64,000 nt of DNA from Paracoccus aurantiacus (GCF_007993065.1 NZ_VOPL01000006.1:1-64000), one strand, 5' to 3'; positions 53,961 to 63,586 are shown, counted from the stretch's first letter. Notes: generated by a model not told the origin, from the letters alone. Translations and numbers: made by a program.

Positions 53961-56251
53961 GCCCGGATCGCCTCTGCTTCACGGTCGGCAAGCCGCCACG
54001 CCTGATCGCGGCCCGCCAGATAGGGCAGCGGCCATGCCTGCGCGCGGTCGCCGATCTTCGCGGCCTCGTGCATCAGCCAATAGGGGTCGGCCAGATGCGG
54101 ACGGCCCACCGCCACCAGATCGGCGCGCCCCGCCATCAGGATCGAATTGGCGTGATCCGCCTCGTAGATATTACCCACCGCCATCGTCGGAATGCCCACC
54201 TCGTTTCGGATGCGGTCGGAAAACGGGGTCTGGAACATGCGTCCATAGACTGGCCGCGCCTCGGCCGAGGTCTGGCCCGCAGACACGTCGATCAGGTCCG
54301 CCCCTGCAGCGCGAAACTCGCGGGCGATTTCCACCGCGTCTTCGGGGGTCACGCCGTCCTCGCCCAGCCAGTCAGTCGCGGAAATCCTGACCGACATGGG
54401 CTTATGCTCGGGCCAGACGGCGCGCATCGCCTCGAACACCTCCAGCGGCCAGCGAAGACGGTTTTCCAGACTGCCGCCATATTGGTCGGTCCGTGTGTTG
54501 GACACAGGCGAGATAAAAGACGAAATCAGATAGCCATGCGCCGCGTGCAGTTCGATCATGTCGAAGCCCGCGCGTTCGGCCATTTCCGCCGCTGCCACAA
54601 ACTGCGCCTTGATCGCATCAAGGTCTTCCTGCGTCGCCTCTCGTGGTGTGGCATTCCCTGCCGACCACGGTATCGCCGATGCCGAAATCAGGTCCCAGTT
54701 GCCGGATGCCAGCGGCTTGTCCATGCCTTCCCAGCCGACATTCGTGGAGCCCTTGCGCCCCGAATGGCCGATCTGGCAGCAGATCCTGGCATCCGTTTCG
54801 GTATGCACGAAATCGACCAGCCGCTTCCACGCGGCCTCGTGTTCAGGCGCATAAAGACCGGGGCAACCCGGCGTGATGCGGCCTGTCGGCGAAACACAGG
54901 TCATTTCGGTATAGATCATCCCCGCCCCGCCCTTGGCACGTTCGGCATAATGGACGAAATGCCAATCGGTTGGCGTGCCGTCCACGGCCTTGTATTGCGC
55001 CATGGGCGAGACAACGATGCGGTTCTGCAGCTTCATGTTCCGCAGACGGAAAGGCGCGAACATCGGCGGACGCACCGGCGCATCGGCCCCCGCACCCGCC
55101 TGTTCCTGAAACCACTTCTCGGCCGATTTCAGCCATTTTGGATCCCGAAGGCGCAGGTTTTCGTGGCTGATCCGCTGGCTGCGCGTCAGCAGGGAATAGT
55201 TGAACTGCACGGGGTCAAGGCCAAGGTAGCGCTCGACCTGCTCGAACCATTCAAGGCTGTTGCGAGCTGCGGATTGCAGGCGCAGCACTTCAAGCCGACG
55301 CTCTTCCTGATAGCGTTCGAAGGCCGCTTCCATATCGGTTTCGCTGTGCAGATAGTTCGCCAGCGAGATCGCGCTTTCGAAGGCCAGCCGCGTCCCCGAT
55401 CCGATGGAAAAATGAGCCGTCGCCGCCGCATCGCCCATCAGCACGACATTTTCATGGTGCCATTTCTCGCAGATCACGCGCGGGAAGTTCATCCAGACAG
55501 CCGAGCCACGCAGGTGGGCCGCGTTTGAAATCAGCTTGTGCCCGCCCAGATGGCGTTCGAATATCTTGCGGCAGGTTTCGACGATTTCTTCTTTCGACAT
55601 ACCCTCGAACCCCCAGCTATCCCAGGTGTCCTGCTGGCATTCGACAATGAAGGTCGCGGTGTCGGCATCGAATTGATAGACATGCGCCCAGACCCAGCCA
55701 TGTTCGGTCTTTTCGAATATGAAGGTAAAGGCGTCGTCGAATTTCTGATGCGTGCCCAGCCAGATGAACTTGCATTCGCGGGTTTCGATATCGGGCTTGA
55801 ACACATCGGCATATTCGCTGCGGACGCGGGAATTCAGCCCGTCGCAGCCGACGACAAGATCGTATTCGCGACGATAATCCTCGGCCGAGCGGAATTCGGT
55901 TTCAAACTGCAGGTCGACGCCCAATTCGCGGGCACGCTGCTGCAGCAGAATCAGCATCTGCTTGCGTCCGATGCCGGCAAAGCCATGCCCGCCCGAAACG
56001 GTGCGCACGCCATCATGGATCACCGCGATATCGTCCCAATAGGCGAAATGGTCGCGAATGGCCTGTGCGCTTTCGGGGTCGTTGGTCTGCAGATTTTCCA
56101 GCGCCTCGTCCGACAGGACAACGCCCCATCCGAACGTATCATTGGCGCGGTTGCGCTCGATCACCACGACCTCGTGGCCGGGATCGCGGACCTTCATCGA
56201 GATCGCGAAGTAAAGACCGGCTGGCCCACCCCCGAGACAGGCGACTCGCAT
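53957..56251 (-). CDS. 2-aminobenzoyl-CoA monooxygenase/reductase or salicylyl-CoA 5-hydroxylase fusion
   Basis: 764 residues. Residues 1-375 are a class A flavin monooxygenase ([11 protein letters not shown] at about 7-17, [18 protein letters not shown] as the second FAD motif). Residues 398-760 are an old-yellow-enzyme domain ([20 protein letters not shown], active-site [17 protein letters not shown]-binding segments near the C-terminus). This order and length match the 2-aminobenzoyl-CoA monooxygenase/reductase of Azoarcus-type aerobic anthranilate degradation; database names also use salicylyl-CoA 5-hydroxylase. It hydroxylates and then reduces the ring of the CoA ester. First gene of a tightly overlapping six-gene operon. 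Confidence 0.93.
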   Translation of the reverse strand: MRVACLGGGPAGLYFAISMKVRDPGHEVVVIERNRANDTFGWGVVLSDEALENLQTNDPESAQAIRDHFAYWDDIAVIHDGVRTVSGGHGFAGIGRKQMLILLQQRARELGVDLQFETEFRSAEDYRREYDLVVGCDGLNSRVRSEYADVFKPDIETRECKFIWLGTHQKFDDAFTFIFEKTEHGWVWAHVYQFDADTATFIVECQQDTWDSWGFEGMSKEEIVETCRKIFERHLGGHKLISNAAHLRGSAVWMNFPRVICEKWHHENVVLMGDAAATAHFSIGSGTRLAFESAISLANYLHSETDMEAAFERYQEERRLEVLRLQSAARNSLEWFEQVERYLGLDPVQFNYSLLTRSQRISHENLRLRDPKWLKSAEKWFQEQAGAGADAPVRPPMFAPFRLRNMKLQNRIVVSPMAQYKAVDGTPTDWHFVHYAERAKGGAGMIYTEMTCVSPTGRITPGCPGLYAPEHEAAWKRLVDFVHTETDARICCQIGHSGRKGSTNVGWEGMDKPLASGNWDLISASAIPWSAGNATPREATQEDLDAIKAQFVAAAEMAERAGFDMIELHAAHGYLISSFISPVSNTRTDQYGGSLENRLRWPLEVFEAMRAVWPEHKPMSVRISATDWLGEDGVTPEDAVEIAREFRAAGADLIDVSAGQTSAEARPVYGRMFQTPFSDRIRNEVGIPTMAVGNIYEADHANSILMAGRADLVAVGRPHLADPYWLMHEAAKIGDRAQAWPLPYLAGRDQAWRLADREAEAIRA

Positions 56252-56319
56252 CAGATTTCCCCCTGGATCAGCGCGCTGCCACTTTGGCAGTGTGGGGCAG
56301 GCTAGGCCAATCCTGTATT

Positions 56320-56340
56320 AACTTCAATCTCAAAATATTT
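56320..56340. repeat. A/T-rich box before the module D operon, copy of 41234-41254
   Basis: 19 of 21 bases match the box before the module C dctP gene, in the same orientation relative to the leftward operon. It lies about 70 bases upstream of the monooxygenase start and sits in a strongly A/T-rich stretch (56318-56357), a likely promoter/operator. Confidence 0.5.
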
Positions 56341-56439
56341 AAACACAAATTGTAATCAGTGCCGTTGCCACCGCGCCAAGTCTCGACATCCGGCACGGAT
56401 GCACCCTAGAAACATGATATATCCAGTGTCGGAGTTTCA

Positions 56440-57927
56440 ATGCGTAACCTCAGCCGCCGTTCTCTGCTGCTCGCTGCGGGTGGCGCTGCCGGATGGGCTG
56501 CCTCTGACCTGTTCCATGCCCGGCTGCCAGTTCTGGCAGGCGCTGCCTCGATCGTGCCGCGCACCGATGACGGCATGCTGAACGACGCCAGCGGGCTGTC
56601 GCCAACGCCGATTCATCGCCATATCACGCTTGAACAGGACCCCGGCGACGCATTGATCGACGCCCTCCGGACAGAGATGAAATCGGCCGCAGCCGATGGC
56701 CGCGCGTTCAATATTGGCGCGGCGCGTCATTCGATGGGCGGACAGGCAATCCCGCGCGACGGCATCGCCGTGACGTTGGACAATGGGTTGGTCGAAACCG
56801 ATACGAGCGCCGGGACCTATCGTGTCCATGCGGGTGCTCGCTGGTCGCAGGTCATACATGCGCTTGATCCGCAGGGGTTTTCGCCAGCGGTGATGCAGTC
56901 GAATCACGATTTCGGCGTCGCGGCGACCTTCAGCGTGAACGCGCATGGCTGGCCGGTGCCGTTCGGACCGATGGGATCGACCGTCCGGTCGCTGCGCATG
57001 ATCCTGCCTCGGGGGGATCTGGTCACATGTTCCCGTGACGAAAACCCAGAGCTTTTCAACCTCGCCATGGGCGGCTACGGCCTGATCGGCGCCATTGTCG
57101 ATCTGGAGGTCGAGATGGTCCCGAATACCCGCCTGCGCCCGACATTCGACGTCATGCCTGCCGAAGACTATGCAGCAGCCTTCCGCGCCGCCGTGGACGA
57201 TCCTGCCGTCAAGATGGCCTATGGCCGGCTGAACGTCGAACGCGCCAGCTTTTTCCGGCACGCGCTGTTGATTACCTATCGCGAAGATGCGGATCAAAGC
57301 GACCTGCCCGCGGCCTCTGGCTCTGGCTGGATGGCGCATGTCGCCAGCCGCGTCTATCGCGGGCAGCTTGGCAATGAGGCCCTGAAGTCCTTCCGGTGGT
57401 GGAACGAGACCTGGCTTGGTCCAAAGCTGGGCTCTGGCGCTGTGACACGCAACAGCCTGTTTAACGAACCCGTCGTGACGCTGGATGACCGCAACCCGCT
57501 TCGCACCGATATCCTGCACGAATATTTCGTCGATTTCGACCGTTTCGGCGATTTCCTGACCGCTTGCCGGGATGTGATCCCCGACAGCTATCAGGAATTT
57601 CTGAACGTCACCCTGCGCTATGTCGCCGCCGACCCCGAAAGCGTGCTGGCCTATGCGCCGACGCCGCGGATTGCGGCGGTCATGTCCTTCAGTCAGGAAA
57701 TGACCGCCCGGGCCGAGGATGACATGATGCGCCTGACCCAGACCCTGATCGACCGCATCACCGATGTCGGCGGGGCCTATTATCTGCCGTACCGGCCTCA
57801 TGCCCGGCTGGATCAGCTTGAAGCGGCCTATGTGCGGGCACCGGAATTCGCGCGCGCGAAGCGGCTGCTCGACCCCGGTCTGGTGCTGCGCAACAATCTC
57901 TGGGACAGTTATTTGGGATTGATATGA
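56440..57927 (+). CDS. Tat-exported FAD-linked oxidase, substrate unknown
   Basis: 495 residues. SRRSLLLAAGGAAGWAA is a twin-arginine signal. The FAD_binding_4 (PCMH) domain spans about 45-250 with FNIGAARHSMGGQAIPRDGIAV and MGGYGLIGAIVDLEVEMV; the C-terminal half resembles sugar/alcohol oxidases and ends YVRAPEFARAKRLLDPGLVLRNNLW. Good RBS (GGAG) before ATG. It is followed by three genes joined by small overlaps, all membrane-associated, suggesting a periplasmic oxidation system. The electron acceptor is not evident. Confidence 0.85.
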   Translation: MRNLSRRSLLLAAGGAAGWAASDLFHARLPVLAGAASIVPRTDDGMLNDASGLSPTPIHRHITLEQDPGDALIDALRTEMKSAAADGRAFNIGAARHSMGGQAIPRDGIAVTLDNGLVETDTSAGTYRVHAGARWSQVIHALDPQGFSPAVMQSNHDFGVAATFSVNAHGWPVPFGPMGSTVRSLRMILPRGDLVTCSRDENPELFNLAMGGYGLIGAIVDLEVEMVPNTRLRPTFDVMPAEDYAAAFRAAVDDPAVKMAYGRLNVERASFFRHALLITYREDADQSDLPAASGSGWMAHVASRVYRGQLGNEALKSFRWWNETWLGPKLGSGAVTRNSLFNEPVVTLDDRNPLRTDILHEYFVDFDRFGDFLTACRDVIPDSYQEFLNVTLRYVAADPESVLAYAPTPRIAAVMSFSQEMTARAEDDMMRLTQTLIDRITDVGGAYYLPYRPHARLDQLEAAYVRAPEFARAKRLLDPGLVLRNNLWDSYLGLI

Positions 57928-58331
57928 GCCTGCTTCAGAAAATCGCGTTCGGGTATTTCGTTGCGCTGCTTGGCGCGGCATCCATCAACTATGTTCCGGG
58001 CCTGACCGACGAAAGCGGCCTCGCCTTCGGGATCTTCGCGCTGGATCTTTACGATGACGCGCTGCATGTCGCCTCGGCGCTTTGGGCGCTGGTGGCGGCG
58101 CTCCGTTCGCGAGAGGCGGCCAGGACATTTCTGATCCTGTTCGGCGCGGCGTATCTGATCGACGGCATTTTCGGGATGTTCACGGGATATGGCTTCCTCG
58201 ATCTTGCCATCTTCACCAATCCCTCGCTTGGGCTGGACCTGTCCCTGAAGCGCTGGCTGGCGAACCTGCCCCATATCGGCCTTGGCGGCTTTGCGCTGTT
58301 CGCGGGCTTGTTGCTGGACCGCCCGAAATGA
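57924..58331 (+). CDS. DUF4383-like four-helix membrane protein
   Basis: 135 residues with four hydrophobic helices (AFGYFVALLGAASINYV, DDALHVASALWALVAAL, FLILFGAAYLIDGIFGMF, HIGLGGFALFAGLLL). The DDALH segment and overall size match DUF4383-type proteins. It overlaps the oxidase gene by four bases and the next gene by four (ATGA), so its role is tied to the oxidase; it could anchor it or accept electrons. Confidence 0.75.
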   Translation: MSLLQKIAFGYFVALLGAASINYVPGLTDESGLAFGIFALDLYDDALHVASALWALVAALRSREAARTFLILFGAAYLIDGIFGMFTGYGFLDLAIFTNPSLGLDLSLKRWLANLPHIGLGGFALFAGLLLDRPK

Positions 58332-59377
58332 GGCGCGCCCTGCGCTGGCTTGGGCGTGGCCTGCTGGTTCTTCTGGTCCTGATCCTGCTGCTTCTGGCGC
58401 CCGTCGCCTATACCGAGGTCGCATGCCGTCCGCAGGCAGCGCCCGCAGCCTATGCCAGCCTGCTGCCCGAGGCCGATCATCGCCCGGAATCGCGGACGTT
58501 GATGACCTATCCGGAATGGCACATCGTCCACGCCTATGATGACTATGCCCGCGTGATCCGCGACGGCGATCCGCATGATTATGGCTATCTGCGCGGGATC
58601 GGCGGGTTCTGGTCCTCGCTTTGCGCGCTGTCGAAGGCGTCAGGCGCGCATGGCGGGGTCGATACGGGCACCAAGCAAATGGTCTATGTGATCGGCACCA
58701 GTTTCACGGCAGAGCTTCTTCTGAAGGCAGCTTATGAGGAAACGCTTGGCCGCATCGCCACTTGGATACGCGGCGCGGATCATGCGGATGCCGACGAGAT
58801 CTCGGCCCGGCAGGCGGCGGATTACGCGGCCTTCCTGCGGCAAACGCCGTGGTATCGCTGGGACTTCCGTCGTGACGCAGTCGAGCTGCAGGGCGCTGGC
58901 ACCAGCTTCCGGGACCGGGAACGAAAAGCGGCGCTTGGCCTGGAGTTTCGGGCGAAGGCCGCCTATGCGAAGGTCATCGAAAACGCGGTTGCAGGCGTCG
59001 GGCCGGATGCCTTGCGCCTGAAGATGATCGCGACCGATCTGCCCGCCGGGTTCATCGCGGCCCATCCCGACATCACCCTAATCGAAACCCGACCCGAGGG
59101 CGCCGTGATCGAAACACCGCGCTACGCCGCGCTGACCGGATTGCTGGAGGACATGGCCGATGCAGGCGCGAATTTCGTCGAGATCGCCGGAAATGATGAC
59201 ATCATGTTCACCGCGATTTCCGATCAGCCTACGGCATCCGCTGCGCTGGCGGACATGCCCCGGCAAGGCTATGGCGATTATCGGCACCTGATCGCGGTGA
59301 AAGTCACCGATCTGGCAAAGACCCTGCGCAATCTGGACGATCAGGGACTGCGGCTGGAACATATCCATGACTATTAG
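58328..59377 (+). CDS. membrane-anchored protein of unknown function in the FAD oxidase operon
   Basis: 349 residues: one N-terminal helix (GLLVLLVLILLLLAPVAYTEVAC), then a soluble, probably periplasmic part with MTYPEWHIVHAYDDYARVI, GIGGFWSSLCALSKA, and GTSFTAELLLKAAYEETLGRI. Several conserved-looking aromatic, His and Asp residues suggest a cofactor or metal site, but I do not recognise a family. ATGA overlap with the upstream gene and 11-base overlap with the next show that it is part of one translational run. Confidence 0.75.
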   Translation: MRRALRWLGRGLLVLLVLILLLLAPVAYTEVACRPQAAPAAYASLLPEADHRPESRTLMTYPEWHIVHAYDDYARVIRDGDPHDYGYLRGIGGFWSSLCALSKASGAHGGVDTGTKQMVYVIGTSFTAELLLKAAYEETLGRIATWIRGADHADADEISARQAADYAAFLRQTPWYRWDFRRDAVELQGAGTSFRDRERKAALGLEFRAKAAYAKVIENAVAGVGPDALRLKMIATDLPAGFIAAHPDITLIETRPEGAVIETPRYAALTGLLEDMADAGANFVEIAGNDDIMFTAISDQPTASAALADMPRQGYGDYRHLIAVKVTDLAKTLRNLDDQGLRLEHIHDY

Positions 59378-59678
59378 GCGGCTGATACTGGGGCTTGCCG
59401 GCATGTTCGCGGGCTGGATCGCGGTGCTGGTCGCCGTCGGGCTGGCAAGCGATGCCGCCCCCGCCTATGTCGTGCCGCTGCCGCCTGACGCGCTGATTTC
59501 GCGGCTTGACCCGGATGTCTCTGTCATGGCCGCGGGGCGGTTCAGCATCACGCTGACCTCGGACACGCCGGGCCTCGCGCGGCGGCTTTACGGGGCAGGG
59601 GCGATCCTTGTGCTTCCGGCCGGCTTGCCCGGCTGCCTGCCGCTTCCGGAAGGCCACTCTCCCCTGTCGCGGACTTGA
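59367..59678 (+). CDS. small membrane protein of unknown function in the FAD oxidase operon
   Basis: 103 residues; one hydrophobic N-terminal helix (LILGLAGMFAGWIAVLVAVGLA) followed by a short extracytoplasmic domain (SRLDPDVSVMAAGRFSITLTSDTPGLARRLYGAGAILVLPAGLPGC in part). It overlaps the previous gene by 11 bases. No family recognised; it is likely the last member of the oxidase operon. Confidence 0.65.
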   Translation: MTIRRLILGLAGMFAGWIAVLVAVGLASDAAPAYVVPLPPDALISRLDPDVSVMAAGRFSITLTSDTPGLARRLYGAGAILVLPAGLPGCLPLPEGHSPLSRT

Positions 59679-59736
59679 CGCCAGCATCGCTGGCGCATCA
59701 TCTGCCTTCACCCACACGGCGCAGGAGCGTGAAGCG

Positions 59737-60390
59737 ATGCAGAATGGACTGTCCGGGTTTCAGGCCGCGATCTTCGATCTGGACGGCACGCTGATCGACA
59801 GCGAACCAGCGTGGGAAATGGCCAAGCGCGCCATTGCCGCCCGGCACGGACGCCCGATCACCGACGCCCAGATCGCCGCCAGCGTCGGCCGCAGCATGGA
59901 TCAGCTGCTGATCGAGGTGTTCGACCCCGCGACGCCGGCGGCGGCGCGCGCGATCGAGGAAGAGGTCTATGCCGCCGTCGATGAATGGATGCCGCAACTG
60001 CGCAAGCCCGTGCCCGGCGCGGCAGAGTTCCTGCGCGACCTGCATCGCTTCGGCCTGCGCATCGCGTTGTGTTCATCTTCGCCCGAAAGGCTTATCCGCG
60101 ACGCGCTCATGCAGATTGACGTGCTGGAGATTGTGGACCTGATCGTTTCGGCCGACCCGCTGCCTCGGCGAAAGCCCGACCCGATGCCTTATGAGGTCAC
60201 GGCAGAGAAACTGGGCCTGCCGCACAAGGCGCTGGTCGTGTTCGAGGACGCAATTGCGGGCGTCCGGTCAGCGAAAGGGGCAGGGCTGTTTACCGTGGGT
60301 ATCGGCCCCGAAACGGCCTTGCCAGAGTTTTCCATCTGCGATCTGCGCGCGCCAGATTATCCGGCGCTGCGCGCGATCCTCGGGATGTGA
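59737..60390 (+). CDS. HAD-superfamily sugar phosphatase (HxpB/YniC-like)
   Basis: 217 residues with all four HAD motifs: FDLDGTLIDSEPAWE (nucleophile Asp), LCSSSPE, RRKPDPMPYE (Lys) and VFEDAIAGVRSA (acidic pair). The DSEP and helical cap resemble hexitol or 2-deoxyglucose 6-phosphate phosphatases. The start at ATG 59737 gives MQNGLSGFQ and follows GGAGCGTGAAG. It may be cotranscribed with the oxidase genes (59-base gap) but its substrate is not shown by context. Confidence 0.88.
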   Translation: MQNGLSGFQAAIFDLDGTLIDSEPAWEMAKRAIAARHGRPITDAQIAASVGRSMDQLLIEVFDPATPAAARAIEEEVYAAVDEWMPQLRKPVPGAAEFLRDLHRFGLRIALCSSSPERLIRDALMQIDVLEIVDLIVSADPLPRRKPDPMPYEVTAEKLGLPHKALVVFEDAIAGVRSAKGAGLFTVGIGPETALPEFSICDLRAPDYPALRAILGM

Positions 60391-60392
60391 AA

Positions 60393-60414
60393 GGGCCGCC
60401 CCGAAGGACGGCCC
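60393..60414. terminator. bidirectional terminator between the HAD phosphatase and dctM
   Basis: Stem GGGCCGcCC / GGaCGGCCC with one mismatch and a tetraloop (TTCG on the minus strand), between two convergent stop codons; a short TTTC follows on the minus strand. Confidence 0.7.
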
Positions 60415-60437
60415 CGTCAAACTGGATAAACCTGTCG

Positions 60438-61760
60438 CTACATGCCCAGCATTCGCGGAAGCCATAGCGAGATTTCAGGGATATAGGTGACCAGCAGAAG
60501 GAAGGTCAGCGCGGTCAGAAGCCACGGCATCGCAGCCTTGCTGACCTCTGTCAGGCCAAGCCGGGAGATCGCCGAGCCAACATAAAGGTTCAGACCCACC
60601 GGCGGGGTGCATAGCCCGATTTCCATGTTAACGACCATCATGATCCCGAAATGAACTGGATCGACACCCAGCTTCACGGCGACCGGATACAGGATCGGCG
60701 CCATGATAAGAACAATCGCCGACGGCTCCATCACCATGCCGATGAACAGCAGCATGATATTGACCACCATCAGGAAGCCGATCTTGCCGAAACCCAGTTC
60801 GACGATCCAGCTGGACAGCGCCTGCGGGATCTGTTCCGAGGTCAGGATGAAAGCGAACATCACCGCATTGGTGATGATATACAGCAGCATCGCCGACATC
60901 GCGGCCGATTGCAGCAGCACCCTTGGCACATCGCGCAGCCGGATGTCCTTATAGACCCAGACCGCGATCACGAACGCATAGACGGCGCTGACGGCCGCGG
61001 CTTCGGTCGGGGTGAAGAAGCCGCCATAGATGCCGCCCATGATGATGACGATCAGCATCAGGCCCCAGACCGATTGGCGAAACGCCTGCCAGCGCTCGCC
61101 CCAGCTTGCCTTGGGCATACGCGGATAGTTGTTGGATCGCGCGCGCCAATAGGTCGTGACGCCCAGCATCGTTGCCAGCATCAGGCCCGGTATGACGCCC
61201 GCCATGAACAGCGCCCCGATGGACGCCGACAGCACCGTCTCTCCGTCGGGTCCGGTGACGACCATGCCGGTCGTGGCGACCGAATACATGACCATGACGA
61301 TGGATGGCGGGATCAGGATGCCCAGGCCCCCCGCCGTCGCGATGGAGCCGACACCGAACTGCGCTGGATAGCCCTGCTTGACCATGGCCGGGATCAGGAT
61401 CGAACCGACGGCCATCACGGTTGCCGGGGACGACCCCGAAATCGCCGCGAACAGCGCGCAGGCGATCACGGCAGCCATGCCCATCCCGCCATACCAGTGC
61501 CCGACCATCGAGGTCGCGAACCGGATCATCCGCCGCGCCACGCCGCCATGCGTCAGGAAGTTGCCGGCAAGGATGAAGAACGGGATCGCCATGATCTCGA
61601 ACTTCTCGATCCCGGTGAACAGCTTCAGCGCGATACTGTCCATCGGAATGTCGGTGAAGCTGAACAGGAAGGTGAAGACAGTCAGGCCAAGCGCGATGGA
61701 TACCGGCATCCCGGTAATCAGCAGAACCGTCAGGATTGCAAAGATGATAAGCGCGGTCAT
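60438..61760 (-). CDS. dctM: C4-dicarboxylate TRAP transporter large subunit DctM
   Basis: 440 residues, about 12 helices, with ALFAAISGSSPATVMAVGSILIPAM, ILIPPSIVMVMYSVA and LCTPPVGLNLYVGSAIS, the classic DctM motifs. It overlaps dctQ by four bases. Among the four DctM proteins here, this is the one I judge closest to the Rhodobacter C4-dicarboxylate transporter. Confidence 0.94.
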   Translation of the reverse strand: MTALIIFAILTVLLITGMPVSIALGLTVFTFLFSFTDIPMDSIALKLFTGIEKFEIMAIPFFILAGNFLTHGGVARRMIRFATSMVGHWYGGMGMAAVIACALFAAISGSSPATVMAVGSILIPAMVKQGYPAQFGVGSIATAGGLGILIPPSIVMVMYSVATTGMVVTGPDGETVLSASIGALFMAGVIPGLMLATMLGVTTYWRARSNNYPRMPKASWGERWQAFRQSVWGLMLIVIIMGGIYGGFFTPTEAAAVSAVYAFVIAVWVYKDIRLRDVPRVLLQSAAMSAMLLYIITNAVMFAFILTSEQIPQALSSWIVELGFGKIGFLMVVNIMLLFIGMVMEPSAIVLIMAPILYPVAVKLGVDPVHFGIMMVVNMEIGLCTPPVGLNLYVGSAISRLGLTEVSKAAMPWLLTALTFLLLVTYIPEISLWLPRMLGM

Positions 61761-62380
61761 GCCTTGCCCTCCGACGCGATCTCTGCCTCATCCTCGACCC
61801 CGTCGACGGAACTCAGGTCGTGATGGACGATCTCGCCCGTGGTCAGGAACAGCCAAAGCGCCTGAATGAAGCGGAAGCACATCAGCGCCGATCCCAGCGG
61901 GACGGCCAGATAGACAATCCACATCTTGATTTCGAGATCGGGCGACACCTGCCCGTTCTGATAGACGTGCCATACGAAATCCGAACCGAACCAGGCGACA
62001 ATGGCGGTGAAGATGATGCCGCCCGACATCGCGATCGTGGTCACGATCGTCTTGGCCCTGCCCTCCAGCCGCTCGGACAGGATATCGACGCCGACATGGA
62101 TGCCGATGCGCACACCATAGGCCGCGCCGAATTTGGCCATCCAGACGAACAGGTAGATGCAAAGCTCCTGCGCCCAGACAAGGTTCAGGCCCCGCAGCGT
62201 CGAATAGAACGAGCGCGACGCGTTGCTGATCCACTCGATTCCCCAGCCACGGCTGGCACGCACGACATCGGCAGTTATATCAAGCGCATAGCGCTGCGTC
62301 ACCGCGACAAAGATCAGCAGTGTCGCGGCGGCCATCAGCACGATGATGAGAATCTCTTCGAAACGGTCCAGAAACCGCAT
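61757..62380 (-). CDS. dctQ: C4-dicarboxylate TRAP transporter small subunit DctQ
   Basis: 207 residues, longer than the other three DctQ proteins in the window, as expected for true DctQ. Four helices, with ELCIYLFVWMAKFGAAYGVRIGIHVGVDIL in two pieces and a charged C-terminal tail. GGAGGGG precedes the ATG. It forms the membrane complex with DctM. Confidence 0.92.
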   Translation of the reverse strand: MRFLDRFEEILIIVLMAAATLLIFVAVTQRYALDITADVVRASRGWGIEWISNASRSFYSTLRGLNLVWAQELCIYLFVWMAKFGAAYGVRIGIHVGVDILSERLEGRAKTIVTTIAMSGGIIFTAIVAWFGSDFVWHVYQNGQVSPDLEIKMWIVYLAVPLGSALMCFRFIQALWLFLTTGEIVHHDLSSVDGVEDEAEIASEGKA

Positions 62381-62456
62381 CGTCCCCCCTCCTGCATTTT
62401 TATGGTTGATTTTGTTGGAACGGGCCGGGTCGCAGATGCGCCCGGCCCATCCGGTA

Positions 62457-63449
62457 TCAGTTCGCCGTCGCTTCTTCGATCTGAGCGATCAGATCGGCCC
62501 CGATGCGGTCGGCCATTTCTTCGCGGACCGGCATCAGCGCCTCTTTCCAGGCGGCTTTCTCCTCGTCCGTCATTTCATGGAATTCGGTCGTGCCGGCATC
62601 CATCATGGCTTGCAGCGCCTTGTCGTTCTCGTCCTTGGCGATGCCGTTGGCGTATTCGGTCGCCTCGGTCATGGCCTTTTCAAGATTCGCGCGCACATCT
62701 TCCGGCAGGCCGTCCCAGAATTCCTTGTTCACGATGACCGCGTAACCAAGATAACCGTGGTTCGACAGGGTCGCGTTCTTCTGAACCTCGTTCATCTTCT
62801 GGGTGTACATGTTCGAGGGCGGGTTTTCCGTCCCGTCCACGACGCCCGTCTGCAGGCCCTGATACACTTCCGAGAAAGCCATGACTTGCGGCACCGCGCC
62901 CAGCGCATTCATCTCGGCTTCCAGCACTTTCGACGACTGGATGCGCATCTTCAGCCCCAGGAAGTCATCCGGCACGATCAGCGGAGAGTTCGCCGACATG
63001 ATCTTGAAGCCGTTATCCCAGTAAGCGAGGCCCTTGATGCCTTTGTCTTCCAGCTTGGCCAGCAGCGCCTTGCCGATCTCGCCATCGGTGATCTTGCGAA
63101 GCTGGTCATAGCCGTCGAAGATATAGGGCAGGTCGAACGCTTCGAAATCCTGAATGCCAAGCGGCCCGAACTTTGCCAGCGACGGTGCCAGCATCTGGAC
63201 AGAACCAAGCTGAAGCGCCTCAAGCTCTTCCTTGTCCTTGTAAAGCTGGCTGTTCGGATAGACTTCGACCTTCACCTTGCCTTCGGTATATTGTTCGGCC
63301 AGTTCCTTGAACTTTTCCGCCCCTTTGCCCTTCGGCGTGTCGGGCGCAACGACATGGCTGAACTTGATGGTGATGTCCTGTGCCCATGCGCCAGCGCCAA
63401 GGCCAAGCGAAATCACGGCAGCAAGGCCGGCGGTTACGATACGGTTCAT
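62457..63449 (-). CDS. dctP: C4-dicarboxylate-binding periplasmic protein DctP
   Basis: 330 residues with a Sec signal (MNRIVTAGLAAVISLGLGAGAWAQ). It carries the classic DctP segments IKFSHVVAPDTPKGKGAEKF, LGLKMRIQSSKVLEAEMNAL (arginine binding the dicarboxylate) and GLQTGVVDGTENPPSNMYTQ. It binds malate, succinate or fumarate in characterised members. GGGGAGG precedes the ATG. First gene of dctPQM; the divergent AraC-type gene may regulate it, since the usual DctSR two-component pair is not seen in this window. Confidence 0.94.
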   Translation of the reverse strand: MNRIVTAGLAAVISLGLGAGAWAQDITIKFSHVVAPDTPKGKGAEKFKELAEQYTEGKVKVEVYPNSQLYKDKEELEALQLGSVQMLAPSLAKFGPLGIQDFEAFDLPYIFDGYDQLRKITDGEIGKALLAKLEDKGIKGLAYWDNGFKIMSANSPLIVPDDFLGLKMRIQSSKVLEAEMNALGAVPQVMAFSEVYQGLQTGVVDGTENPPSNMYTQKMNEVQKNATLSNHGYLGYAVIVNKEFWDGLPEDVRANLEKAMTEATEYANGIAKDENDKALQAMMDAGTTEFHEMTDEEKAAWKEALMPVREEMADRIGADLIAQIEEATAN

Positions 63450-63586
63450 ATTACCTCCCCGGTATTATCGTTGACTCGTCACGGGAGAAGCCGCCACAAG
63501 CGGTCCGCTCCTCCCCCACAGACATCAATAGAGCGAATTTATCACGCTGCCTATGGCCCATTTCGATCCGTGCCCGATCGCAGCGC

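Noticed and set aside
53882..55528. Open frame of about 548 codons antisense to the monooxygenase/reductase
   Set aside because: Shadow of a well-supported fusion enzyme; no recognisable family.
56437..57981. Open frame of about 514 codons antisense to the FAD oxidase
   Set aside because: No signal, domain or RBS; the plus-strand gene has a Tat signal and FAD motifs over the same span.
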